A stretch of DNA of 20,344 nucleotides from an uncultured Collinsella sp. (GCA_938023705.1 CALJDJ010000090.1:1-20344); one strand, 5' to 3'; shown: positions 5,787-13,569, counted from the first letter of the stretch. Program-made: numbers and translations. The notes: generated from the letters alone by a model not told the origin.

Positions 5787-8563
5787 CAGAATCCTCCAAA
5801 CTCACGATCTTCACGTGCCATCTCGGCGTCGACAGATTCCAGCGCGGCAAGCCCCTCCTCGTCCAACAGGACCTCGCGCGGCTTGGAACCGTCGGGCGGG
5901 CCGACGACACCCTTTTCTTCCAGCATGTCCATAATACGCCCGGCACGCGCATAGCCAACCTTCAGACGACGTTGCAGGCCAGATGTGGAGCCAAGCTGCG
6001 ATTCCACCACAATATGGGCGGCTTCCCAAATGAGCGGATCATCGTCTTGCGGCTCGGCTACTCCGGTGCGGACAATGCCGCCGCCACCCACCATGGACAT
6101 GGAAGCGGGCGCCACGGCAGACAGGATCTCCTCGTGGTAGTCTGGCTCACTCTGCGACTTGACGAACTCGACAATCTCGTTGATCTCATCATCCGAGACA
6201 AAGCAGCCCTGGATACGGCGGGGCTTGCCCCAGTCGACCTTGGAGAACAACATGTCGCCCAAACCGGTGAGCTTCTCGGCGCCCATCTGGTCGATGATGA
6301 CGCGCGAGTCGATGCCCGTGGCGACGTTAAAGGCGATGCGGTTGGTGATGTTGGCCTTGATGAGGCCCGTCACCACGTTGGAGCTGGGGCGCTGAGTGGC
6401 AACGATAAGATGAATACCGGCGGCACGGCCCAGCTGTGCAATACGCACGATCGAGGCCTCGACATCCTTACCGGCGACCATCATCAGGTCAGAGAGCTCG
6501 TCAATGATAATGACAAGGTAGGGCATCTTTTGCGGCGGATTGTCGTAATGCTCAAACTCGCCAGCAGCCTGCTTTTCGTTGTAGGTCGAGATCTTACGCA
6601 CGTTGAGACGCTCGAAGACCTTCAGGCGACGCTCCATCTCGGACACAGCCCATTGCAGAGCGCTCGCGGCCTGCTTGGGCTCGGTCACCACGGGCACATA
6701 GAGATGCGGCAGACCGTTATAGCCCGCAAGCTCGACGCGCTTGGGGTCGACCATGATCAGGCGAACGTCCTCGGGAAGGGCGCGCATGAGCAATGTCGTG
6801 ATGATGGAATTGATCATCACCGACTTACCAGAACCGGTCGTACCGGCAATCAACAGGTGAGGCATCTTGGCGAGGTCGGCGACAACCGGCGTGCCCTCGG
6901 CGTCGCGGCCGATGGCGAGCTCGAGCGGACCGCCCTTCACATAGGGCAGCACGTCGCCCAGATTGACGTTCTGGCGCTTGCGGTTGGGAATCTCGATGCC
7001 CACGAGCGAGGTGCCGGGGATCGGGGCAAAGATACGCACCGACTGGGCAGCGAGCGAAAGCGCGATATCGTCCTCGAGGCTCGAAATTTTGCTCACACGC
7101 TCGCCCTCACCGGGCTGCAGTTTAAAGGTCGTCACCGTGGGGCCGGCGATCCAGCCGACCACGCGGGCACTGCGGCCAAACTCAAGCAAGGTGGATTGCA
7201 GTGACTCAGCGGTCTGCTCCAGCTCCTTGTCCGAAGACGCGGCGGAAGCCGACTGCGGGTTGGCATGCAGGATTTCGAGCGGCGGAAGCTTGAGTCCGTC
7301 CTCTTCTTCGCCCTCGTTATCTGCGGCGCCGTCGTCCACTCCCCCATCACGAGCCGCAGCCGATTCGATAGCACTCGTGGCAGGCGCACCGGCAACCTTG
7401 GGATGCTTCAGGAAGTCGGGAATCTGAGGTGCGGCCGAGACGGGATTCACGACAAACGGCGGCTCGGACTCGTCGATCTTATCGGAGTCGTCTTCCATCG
7501 AAAGCTGGCTGGTTACCTGGCCGCGCTTTGCATGGCGACGCGGCAGCAAAGTTGTCTTTGCGGTCTCAATCGGACCCTCGTCGTCCTCGTCATCGCCCTC
7601 GGTGAGCTCAATCTCGCTATCGGACCAAGACGGGTCGGGCTCACTCGTATTGAGCTTAGGCGCAGCCTTGCCCTTCTTGACATGGCGACGCGGCAGCAGC
7701 GTGGTCTTGGCCCGCTCGGCTTCAACCGACTCGGATACGTCGACAAACGGGTCATCGTCCTCGTTGTCATCCAAAACCGGGTCGACATCGCCACCCATGA
7801 CCGTGGTCACCGCGGCGTCAGTCCCCTTCTGGCGCAGAATGCTCAGGTGCGGACGAGCGACGCCGGGAACAGACAGGGCCTCTTCATCGCCCCACGGGCT
7901 GGCGTTGACATCGGCACGACGGCGTTCGGCAAAATCTGCCGCACGATCGCGTGCGGAGCGCAAAACGCCACCCACCGAAAAGCCGATAATGACCAAACCA
8001 ACGACGACAAGCCCCAGCAAGACAACCATGGCGATAGGTTTACCCAGGGCGTTTTGCAAGGCACTTGCGATAAAGGCGCCAATGTAGCCGCCCGACACGG
8101 AAAGGTTCTGCGGCGTAAACATAAGGTCGCACGAATCGCTCGTGCCCGGCACCATCAGCGAAAGAATGGAGACGACGGCGATAAAGACCACGGCGCCGCC
8201 CGCGACAGAGCGCACGTTGAGCGGCGAGTCCTCACCCAAAAAGAGCGTGGCGGCAAACAGCAAGATGACGATCGGCAGCACGTAGGCGCCCAGGCCAAAG
8301 CCCAGGTGGTAGAAACCGGCAACCGCAGCCGTCACGGGCGCTGTTGCCGGAGAGATCACGGCAATGAAGGACGCGATCGCCAAAACGGCGATGACCACAC
8401 CGGCGATATCGCGATTGGCCGAAGGCTCGACCAAGGGCTCAAACTCATCGAACTCGGACTCGTGGCCCTTATTGGCACGCAGATGGGAACCGGCACCCTT
8501 AGCAGATGCCGGTTGGTTATTGGCCTTATTGCCTTTGGCGTTTTGTGCAGATCCGCGCGCCAA
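5786..8563 (-). CDS. ftsK: FtsK/SpoIIIE-family DNA translocase
   Basis: FtsK is a septal hexameric ATPase that pumps chromosomal DNA during division and supports dimer resolution. The 925-residue protein has several membrane helices between about 50 and 205, a long acidic linker (about 206-470) and a RecA-like motor with Walker A GTTGSGKS at 574-581 and Walker B-like IIIDELSDLM. A C-terminal winged-helix gamma domain (about 839-905) contains the RLKVGYARAGRIMDMLEE signature used for recognising orienting sequences. The start is TTG at 8563 with GGAGG 6 bases upstream; no in-frame ATG precedes the first membrane helix. The rnj stop lies one base before it. The linker contains a duplicated KTTLLPRRH motif. 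Confidence 0.97.
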   Translation of the reverse strand: MARGSAQNAKGNKANNQPASAKGAGSHLRANKGHESEFDEFEPLVEPSANRDIAGVVIAVLAIASFIAVISPATAPVTAAVAGFYHLGFGLGAYVLPIVILLFAATLFLGEDSPLNVRSVAGGAVVFIAVVSILSLMVPGTSDSCDLMFTPQNLSVSGGYIGAFIASALQNALGKPIAMVVLLGLVVVGLVIIGFSVGGVLRSARDRAADFAERRRADVNASPWGDEEALSVPGVARPHLSILRQKGTDAAVTTVMGGDVDPVLDDNEDDDPFVDVSESVEAERAKTTLLPRRHVKKGKAAPKLNTSEPDPSWSDSEIELTEGDDEDDEGPIETAKTTLLPRRHAKRGQVTSQLSMEDDSDKIDESEPPFVVNPVSAAPQIPDFLKHPKVAGAPATSAIESAAARDGGVDDGAADNEGEEEDGLKLPPLEILHANPQSASAASSDKELEQTAESLQSTLLEFGRSARVVGWIAGPTVTTFKLQPGEGERVSKISSLEDDIALSLAAQSVRIFAPIPGTSLVGIEIPNRKRQNVNLGDVLPYVKGGPLELAIGRDAEGTPVVADLAKMPHLLIAGTTGSGKSVMINSIITTLLMRALPEDVRLIMVDPKRVELAGYNGLPHLYVPVVTEPKQAASALQWAVSEMERRLKVFERLNVRKISTYNEKQAAGEFEHYDNPPQKMPYLVIIIDELSDLMMVAGKDVEASIVRIAQLGRAAGIHLIVATQRPSSNVVTGLIKANITNRIAFNVATGIDSRVIIDQMGAEKLTGLGDMLFSKVDWGKPRRIQGCFVSDDEINEIVEFVKSQSEPDYHEEILSAVAPASMSMVGGGGIVRTGVAEPQDDDPLIWEAAHIVVESQLGSTSGLQRRLKVGYARAGRIMDMLEEKGVVGPPDGSKPREVLLDEEGLAALESVDAEMAREDREFGGF
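7531..7698. repeat. Direct repeat in the FtsK linker
   Basis: An identical 18-base sequence occurs at 7531-7548 and 7681-7698, exactly 150 bases (50 codons) apart and in frame. In the protein it produces two copies of a KTTLLPRRH[VA]K[KR]G motif separated by acidic, disordered sequence. Confidence 0.8.
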
Positions 8564-8564
8564 A

Positions 8565-10235
8565 CTAAACCTCCATGACGACCGGGATGATCATCGGACG
8601 GGTGCGCGTACGGCTCCAGATAAAGTTAGAGAGCGAATCGCGCACGGCCTTGCGAATGGCATCGGAACCGCTGCTGGTAAAGCTAAACTTACCCTTCTCG
8701 ATCGTCTTCATAATGGACGCGGAGGCATCCTCGGAGAACTGGTCGTCAATGGCAAACGAGACGCCGCGGCCCGAGAACTCGATGGCCTCGATCTTCTTGT
8801 GTTTGAGGGAGACGATGGCAACGGCCGTGACCATACCGTCGTTGGCGAGCTTCTGTCGATCGCGCAGGACGATGGGGTCGGTATCGCCGATACGCAGGCC
8901 GTCGACGTAAACGACACCGGACTCGACGGGCGTACCGCGCTTGACGATACCACCGCGCATCTCGAGCGTGTCGCCGTTATCGAGGATAAAGATATGATCG
9001 TCCTTGAGACCCATCTTGCGGGCCAGCTGGGCATGGGCGCGCAGATGCACGGCCTCGCCGTGGACCGGCATAAAGTACGTAGGCTTGGCCATGGCCATCA
9101 GAAGCTTGAGCTCCTCCTGGCTACCGTGACCCGAGACGTGGACGAGAGCGCGGTTCTTATCCCACACGTCGCAGCCGAGCTTGGCCAGGCTGTTGACGAC
9201 CTGCTGGACGGCCTTCTCGTTGCCGGGAACGGGAGTTGCCGAGAGGATAACGGTATCGCCCTCGTGGATGGAGAGCGTCTTGTGCTCGCCATTGGCCATG
9301 CGGGACAGGGCCGACAGCGGCTCGCCCTGCGAACCAGTGCACATGACGACGATCTTGTCGTCAGGCAGGTTATCAATATCGAAGGCATCGATGATATCGG
9401 CGTCATCGATGTTGAGGTAGCCCAGCTCACGCGCCACGCGGGTGTTCGTGAGCATGGAGCGACCGGTCACAACGACCTTACGGCCGCACTTGCGGGCGGC
9501 ATCGCAGATCTGCTGCAGACGATGGATGTGGCTCGAGAACGACGCGACGAACACGCGACCCGGGGCGTTCTTGATGGCGTGCAGCAGGTTGGGACCAACC
9601 TCGGCCTCAGACTTGGTAAAGCCGGGAACCGTGGCGTTGGTGGAGTCGGAAAGCAGCAGGTCGATGCCCTGCTTGGCAAAGCGGCTGATAGCGGCATAGT
9701 CGGGCGTGACGCCGTCGATGGGCGTCTGGTCGAGCTTAAAGTCGCCGGTGTGCATAACGGTGCCCTGATTGGTGCGGATGAACACGCCCAGAGCGCCGGG
9801 GATGGAGTGCGTCATCGAGAAGAAGTCGAGCGAGATGCCGCCGAGGTTAACATGGCTGCCGCCCTTGACCTCGCGGAACTTGGGCGCGCGGATGCGGAAC
9901 TCGGAGAGCTTGCCCTCGATGAAGCCGAGCGTCAGCTTGCTCGAGAAGATGGGCACCTTGTTGTTGAGGTCCTGCAGCAGGTACGGAAGCGAACCGGTGT
10001 GGTCCTCGTGGCCGTGGGTGACGACGATACCGCGGAGCTTCTCCTCGTTCTCTAGAACATAGGTGTAGTCGGGAAGCACCAGGTCGATACCGGGCTGGGA
10101 GTCGTCGGGGAACATAAGACCGGCGTCGACGAGCACCATGTCGTCGCCGCACTCGAAGACCGTCATGTTCTTGCCGATGCCGTCAAGGCCGCCGAGCGGG
10201 ATAATCTTCAAGGGAGATGATTTTTTAGCTGCCAT
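8565..10235 (-). CDS. rnj: Ribonuclease J
   Basis: RNase J is a metallo-beta-lactamase/beta-CASP ribonuclease with 5'-3' exonuclease and endonuclease activity, central to mRNA decay and rRNA maturation in many Gram-positives. From the ATG at 10235 it is 556 residues, the normal family length. The metal-binding HGHEDH motif is at residues 74-79, preceded by the diagnostic IIPLGGLDGIGKNM opening. Further motifs are MHTGDFKLD, LLSDSTN, the beta-CASP region with SSHIHRLQQI and CTGSQGEP, and VSGHGSQEE. An in-frame ATG at 10388 would add 51 unrelated residues and is rejected. An AAAGGA is about 15 bases upstream, further than usual. The gene starts the operon running to cinA and follows pnp, another RNA-decay gene, across an unusual structured interval. 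Confidence 0.96.
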   Translation of the reverse strand: MAAKKSSPLKIIPLGGLDGIGKNMTVFECGDDMVLVDAGLMFPDDSQPGIDLVLPDYTYVLENEEKLRGIVVTHGHEDHTGSLPYLLQDLNNKVPIFSSKLTLGFIEGKLSEFRIRAPKFREVKGGSHVNLGGISLDFFSMTHSIPGALGVFIRTNQGTVMHTGDFKLDQTPIDGVTPDYAAISRFAKQGIDLLLSDSTNATVPGFTKSEAEVGPNLLHAIKNAPGRVFVASFSSHIHRLQQICDAARKCGRKVVVTGRSMLTNTRVARELGYLNIDDADIIDAFDIDNLPDDKIVVMCTGSQGEPLSALSRMANGEHKTLSIHEGDTVILSATPVPGNEKAVQQVVNSLAKLGCDVWDKNRALVHVSGHGSQEELKLLMAMAKPTYFMPVHGEAVHLRAHAQLARKMGLKDDHIFILDNGDTLEMRGGIVKRGTPVESGVVYVDGLRIGDTDPIVLRDRQKLANDGMVTAVAIVSLKHKKIEAIEFSGRGVSFAIDDQFSEDASASIMKTIEKGKFSFTSSGSDAIRKAVRDSLSNFIWSRTRTRPMIIPVVMEV

Positions 10236-10426
10236 AGGTGAGTGTTGTTTCCTTTCTTCGAAACGGGTCTGGAACAACCGACGGGGCGCTTCTGGCAAAC
10301 CGACCGCCGGGAACGTACAAACATGCATCGCAGAGTCGATGCAATAACCACAGTATGATAACCATTTGCCCACCAACAGACCACCCATGCATCAAAGACC
10401 CATCTAACCGGTCTATCCCGCCGGCC
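10236..10426 (-). promoter_or_regulatory. Leader/promoter region of the RNase J operon
   Basis: This 191-base non-coding stretch must hold the promoter or leader of the rnj operon if transcription does not enter from further upstream. I see no convincing -35/-10 pair; an AT-richer patch around 10350-10370 containing TATCAT on the minus strand is the best -10 candidate. The only clear structure is the hairpin at 10324-10343. No conserved riboswitch or known leader motif is recognised. Confidence 0.4.
10324..10343. repeat. Hairpin in the rnj leader
   Basis: A perfect 7-base inverted repeat TGCATCG/CGATGCA encloses a 6-base loop (10331-10336), about 90 bases before the rnj start. It lacks a T-run, so it is not an intrinsic terminator. 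A role in leader stability or autoregulation by the encoded nuclease is possible but unsupported beyond position. Confidence 0.5.
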
Positions 10427-10551
10427 TTCCGTGGGACGGGCACTGATGAAGTTTCCTGCTCTACAGTCCTGCTCACGACGGAGGCCACATTAAGTGGCCT
10501 CCTGTTCGTGCGGAACTCGCGATAAACTTCATCAGTGCCCGTCCCACGGAA
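10427..10551. repeat. Structured palindromic element A
   Basis: A perfect 28-base inverted repeat (10427-10454 with 10524-10551) encloses 69 bases that carry an inner perfect 9-bp hairpin (10480-10488 with 10494-10502, loop ATTAA). Compared with element B in reverse orientation, two strands of 26 (10507-10532) and 27 (10446-10472) bases are identical. The apical hairpin differs at three base pairs, all compensated, and most of the outer stem has an unrelated sequence. That is the pattern of a selected secondary structure. On the minus strand the first conserved strand opens with ATGAAG and reads as a 19-codon frame. No T-run follows the hairpins, so it is not a simple terminator. Nature (RNA, mobile palindrome or other) is unresolved. 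Confidence 0.8.
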
Positions 10552-10679
10552 AACCTGCCAATAAGGGACAAGTTCATTTTGGTTGGTTTTATCTGGGAAA
10601 ATACTGCTACGTCTATCTACAGATCTGAAATCTGACTGCTGAATAGACTGTCTAACTCAATAGCGAGCGACACTAACCA
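10552..10679. other. Unique spacer between elements A and B
   Basis: These 128 bases are AT-richer than their surroundings and separate the two oppositely oriented palindromic elements. I find no open reading frame with coding character, no known RNA motif and no convincing promoter on either strand. A TTGGTT/TACTGC pair with 17-base spacing on the plus strand is too weak to call. Confidence 0.5.
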
Positions 10680-10828
10680 GCCCTTTTGCTTGCGACCGGG
10701 AGGGGCGCATATGAAGTTTATCGCGAGTTCCGCACGCAAAGGAAAGCACTTAATGTGCTTTCCGTCTTGCGCAGGACTGTAGAGCAGGAAACTTCATATG
10801 CGGCCCTCCCGGTCGCAAGCAAAAGGGC
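10680..10828. repeat. Structured palindromic element B, extending into the pnp terminator
   Basis: A 40-base inverted repeat with one mismatch (10680-10719 with 10789-10828) encloses a perfect 9-bp hairpin (10741-10749 with 10755-10763, loop TTAAT). The conserved strands 10711-10736 and 10771-10797 are identical to those of element A in the opposite orientation. The last bases of the right arm (10823-10828) are also part of the pnp terminator stem, and the left arm carries an inverted copy of the terminator tail and the bases beyond it. On the plus strand a 23-codon frame (10711-10782) starts in the conserved strand, 7 bases after a GGAGG. Function unknown. Confidence 0.8.
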
Positions 10829-10850
10829 GACCCCTTAGGAGTCGCCCTTG
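10821..10850 (-). terminator. Terminator of pnp
   Basis: A 9-base stem, AAGGGCGAC (10823-10831) with GTCGCCCTT (10841-10849), is followed on the minus strand by TTTTGC. It lies 24 bases beyond the pnp stop codon. This is a standard rho-independent terminator. Its distal half is shared with the outer arm of element B, so the two foldings are mutually exclusive over 10823-10828. Confidence 0.85.
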
Positions 10851-10873
10851 CATGAGCTGCTTATGTACGGCTG

Positions 10874-13120
10874 TTACTCGGCGTCGTGGTGGCGGCGGGG
10901 CTTGCGGCCTCCGTTGTCGCCGGGACGGCGCGGGCGGTCGCTGCGCTCGGAGCGCTCGCGGCGCGGACGCTCACGACGCTGGAAGTGCTCGCCGTCGCCC
11001 TCGGAGGCACCCTCGGCGCGAGCCGGGGCCTCGGGCTTATCCAGACGATCGAGCGAGATCTTGCCGCGATCGTCGACCTCGATGACGACGACCTTGACCT
11101 CGTCGCCCACGTTGAGAACGTCCTCGACCTTCTCCACACGACCCTTGGCGACGCGGGAGATGTGCAGCAGGCCGTCCTTACCGGGCAGCAGGTTCACGAA
11201 AGCGCCGAAGGGCTGGATGGAGACAACGCGACCGGTGTACTCCTCGCCCGGCTCTGGAACCTTGATGATGAGCTTGATGCGCTCGACGGCCTGGTCGACG
11301 GACTCGCCGGTGCCGCCGACAAAGACGGTGCCGTCCTCCTGGATGTCGACCGAAGCGCCGGTCTCGTCCTGGATGCCGCGGATGACCTTGCCGCCAGAAC
11401 CGATGACGTCACGGATCTTATCGGTCGGAACCTGAATGGAGACGATGCGCGGAGCGGTGCTGCGCGTGGTATGACGCGGCTCGGGAATCACATCGAGCAT
11501 CTTCTGCAGGATGAAGGCGCGACCCTCCTTGGCCTGCTGCAGGGCGCGGGCCAGGATGTCGAAGGTAAGACCGGTGGCCTTGTTGTCCATCTGCAGGGCG
11601 GTGATGCCCTCGGTGGTGCCGGTGACCTTAAAGTCCATGTCGCCCAGGAAGTCCTCGAGACCCTGGATGTCGGACAGGACCACGGTCTTGCCCTCCTCCT
11701 GGATCAGGCCCATAGCGATACCGGAGACCGGGCGCTTAATGGGCACGCCGCCGTCCATAAGGGCGAGCGTGGAGCCGCAGGTCGAAGCCATCGAAGAGGA
11801 GCCGTTGGACTCCATGACCTCGGAGACGACGCGGATGGCGTAGGGGAACTCGTTCTCGTCGGGAAGCACCGGAAGCAGAGCGCGCTCGGCCAGATTGCCA
11901 TGACCAATCTCGCGGCGCTTGGGGCTGCCCATGCGGCCGGTCTCGCCGGTGCAGAACGGCGGGAAGTTGTAGTGGTGCATATAGCGCTTGCCCTCGGTGG
12001 GCTCGATGGTATCCAGACGCTGGCCCTCGTTAAGCATGCCGAGCGACAGGACGGAGAGCACCTGAGTCTGACCACGCTGGAACAGGCCGGAGCCGTGAAC
12101 GAGCGGCAGGTAGTTGTCCTTCACCATGATGGGACGAATCTCGTCGGCGGCACGACCGTCAACGCGCTCGCCGGTCTCGACGACCATGGTGCGCATGGCC
12201 TTCTTCTCGAGCTTCTTGAGCGCCACGGGGATCTCGCGCTCCCAGGCGGTCTGCTCCTCGTCGGTGAACTCGGCGCGGATGGACTCCTTCAGAGCCTCGA
12301 CCTTACCGATGCGGGAAAGCTTGTCGGCGTCGCGCAGGGCAGCGGCCATCTCGTCGTAGTGGGCGAAGATGCGCTCCTGGACCTCCTCGACGGGCTGGTC
12401 GAGCGGGTACTCCTTCTTGACGATAGCGCCGTTGACCTGCTCCCACTCGGCGACGAACTCGTCTTGGGCCTGGCAGAAGGCAGCGAGGGCCTCCTGGCCA
12501 AACTTCATAGCGGCGAGCATGTCGTCCTCGGAGATCTCCTCGGCGCCGGCTTCGACCATCGAGATAAAGTCGGCAGAGCCGCCCAGCTCCAGGTCCAGGT
12601 CGGAGTTCTCGCGCTCCTCATAGGTGGGATTGACGATAAACTCGCCGGTCTCCACGTTGCGGCCGATGCGCACGCAGGCAAGCGGGCCCTCGAAGGGCAC
12701 GCCGCCGAGCGTCATGGCCAGCGAAGCACCCATGACGTTGATGACGTCAAAGGGGTTAACCTGGTCGGCGACGAGCGAGGTGGCGACGATGTGCACCTCG
12801 TTGCGGAAGCCGTCCGGGAAGCTCGGGCGGATCGGACGGTCGATCATACGAGCCGTGAGCGTGGCCTTCTCGCTGGGACGGCCCTCGCGCTTAAGGTAGC
12901 CACCCGGGATACGGCCGGCGGCGTACATCTTCTCGTTGAAGTCGACGGTCAGCGGGAAGAAGTCGTAATTCTTGCGCTCCTTGGAGACGACCACGGTGTC
13001 GAGCATCGTGGTGTCGCCCTGCTTGACCAGACAAGCGCCGGTGGCCTGCTTGGCAAGCTCGCCGGACTCAAAGGTGTAGGTCTTGCCGTACAGCTCAAAG
13101 GTCTTGGATACGAGTGTCAT
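10874..13120 (-). CDS. pnp: Polyribonucleotide nucleotidyltransferase (PNPase)
   Basis: PNPase is a trimeric phosphorolytic 3'-5' exoribonuclease that also adds tails to RNA. The 748-residue protein has two RNase PH-like domains flanking an alpha-helical domain, a KH domain with the GSGG loop at 574-577, an S1 domain (about 625-695), and a strongly basic, Arg-rich tail (about 700-748). Diagnostic segments include GRIPGGYLKREGRPSEK, RMIDRPIRPSFPDGF and GRMGSPKRREIGHGNLAERA. The ATG has AAAGGAG 5 bases upstream. It follows rpsO, as in many bacteria, but rpsO has a strong terminator, so pnp either depends on readthrough or has a promoter I cannot see in the 150-base gap. Confidence 0.98.
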   Translation of the reverse strand: MTLVSKTFELYGKTYTFESGELAKQATGACLVKQGDTTMLDTVVVSKERKNYDFFPLTVDFNEKMYAAGRIPGGYLKREGRPSEKATLTARMIDRPIRPSFPDGFRNEVHIVATSLVADQVNPFDVINVMGASLAMTLGGVPFEGPLACVRIGRNVETGEFIVNPTYEERENSDLDLELGGSADFISMVEAGAEEISEDDMLAAMKFGQEALAAFCQAQDEFVAEWEQVNGAIVKKEYPLDQPVEEVQERIFAHYDEMAAALRDADKLSRIGKVEALKESIRAEFTDEEQTAWEREIPVALKKLEKKAMRTMVVETGERVDGRAADEIRPIMVKDNYLPLVHGSGLFQRGQTQVLSVLSLGMLNEGQRLDTIEPTEGKRYMHHYNFPPFCTGETGRMGSPKRREIGHGNLAERALLPVLPDENEFPYAIRVVSEVMESNGSSSMASTCGSTLALMDGGVPIKRPVSGIAMGLIQEEGKTVVLSDIQGLEDFLGDMDFKVTGTTEGITALQMDNKATGLTFDILARALQQAKEGRAFILQKMLDVIPEPRHTTRSTAPRIVSIQVPTDKIRDVIGSGGKVIRGIQDETGASVDIQEDGTVFVGGTGESVDQAVERIKLIIKVPEPGEEYTGRVVSIQPFGAFVNLLPGKDGLLHISRVAKGRVEKVEDVLNVGDEVKVVVIEVDDRGKISLDRLDKPEAPARAEGASEGDGEHFQRRERPRRERSERSDRPRRPGDNGGRKPRRHHDAE

Positions 13121-13223
13121 TGTTCTCCTTTACCCCGCAGGCCCCTTGCCTGCAGGCTCCTCATGTGACGCGGGCCCCCTGCCCCCGCCACGCTTCAGAG
13201 CGTGATTGTTCACGCCCTTACAC
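13121..13223 (-). promoter_or_regulatory. Structured leader region of pnp
   Basis: This G-rich interval upstream of pnp contains two small hairpins: CACGCT/AGCGTG (13189-13194 with 13199-13204, four-base loop) and GCAGGC/GCCTGC (13137-13142 with 13148-13153). The pnp ribosome binding site follows the second hairpin. In other bacteria the pnp leader is a target for autoregulation by RNase processing, but no homologous structure is recognised and no promoter is evident. Confidence 0.4.
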
Positions 13224-13253
13224 AAAAAGAGCGCCCCGCTGCGCAGGACGCTC
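13224..13253 (-). terminator. Terminator of rpsO
   Basis: An 11-bp stem containing two G-T wobbles (13229-13239 with 13243-13253) has a three-base loop and is followed on the minus strand by TTTTTGTG. It lies 17 bases after the rpsO stop. The strong stem and T-run make it a confident rho-independent terminator. Confidence 0.88.
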
Positions 13254-13270
13254 CTTGCATGTACAAATCC

Positions 13271-13549
13271 TTACTGGATGTTGTCGCGGATGCCCAGAGC
13301 CTTGATGAGCTCACGATACTCGACGATGTCGTTCTTCTTGATGTAGGAGAGAAGACGACGACGACGGCCGACGAGCATGAGCAGACCACGACGGGTGTGG
13401 AAGTCCTTCTGGTGGGACTTCATGTGCTCGGTCAGCTCCTTGATGCGCTCGGTCAGGATGGCGACCTGAACCTTGGGGTTGCCGGTGTCGACCGGGGTGT
13501 TACCGAACTGGGCAGTCAGCTCCGCCTTGCGCTCTTTGGAAACAGTCAT
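13271..13549 (-). CDS. rpsO: 30S ribosomal protein S15
   Basis: S15 is a primary 16S rRNA binding protein in the central domain of the 30S subunit. From the ATG at 13549 the product is 92 residues, close to the usual 89. The family signature is clear: TGNPKVQVAILTERIKELTEH, HQKDFHTRRGLLMLVGRRRRLLSYIKK and the ending YRELIKALGIRDNIQ. An AAAGGTGA box lies 5 bases upstream. A reading frame upstream to 13645 has no coding character. S15 commonly represses its own mRNA, and alternative hairpins lie in the leader. It sits between recO and pnp with its own terminator. Confidence 0.98.
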   Translation of the reverse strand: MTVSKERKAELTAQFGNTPVDTGNPKVQVAILTERIKELTEHMKSHQKDFHTRRGLLMLVGRRRRLLSYIKKNDIVEYRELIKALGIRDNIQ

Positions 13550-13569
13550 TGTTTCACCTTTCGTTTTGC

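Noticed and set aside
10236..10388. Upstream ATG at 10388 extending RNase J by 51 residues
   Set aside because: The extra residues match nothing in RNase J, whereas the ATG at 10235 gives the normal length and family N-terminus.
10427..10828. Elements A and B as ordinary intrinsic terminators
   Set aside because: Neither hairpin is followed by a T-run on either strand, and pnp already has its own terminator at 10821-10850.
10427..10828. CRISPR array or insertion sequence between pnp and rnj
   Set aside because: There are only two copies, in opposite orientation, with no regular spacers, and no transposase reading frame.
10886..13168. Plus-strand open frame of about 760 codons opposite pnp
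   Set aside because: It mirrors the pnp reading frame; composition is rich in A, G, D, L and H as expected for an antisense shadow.
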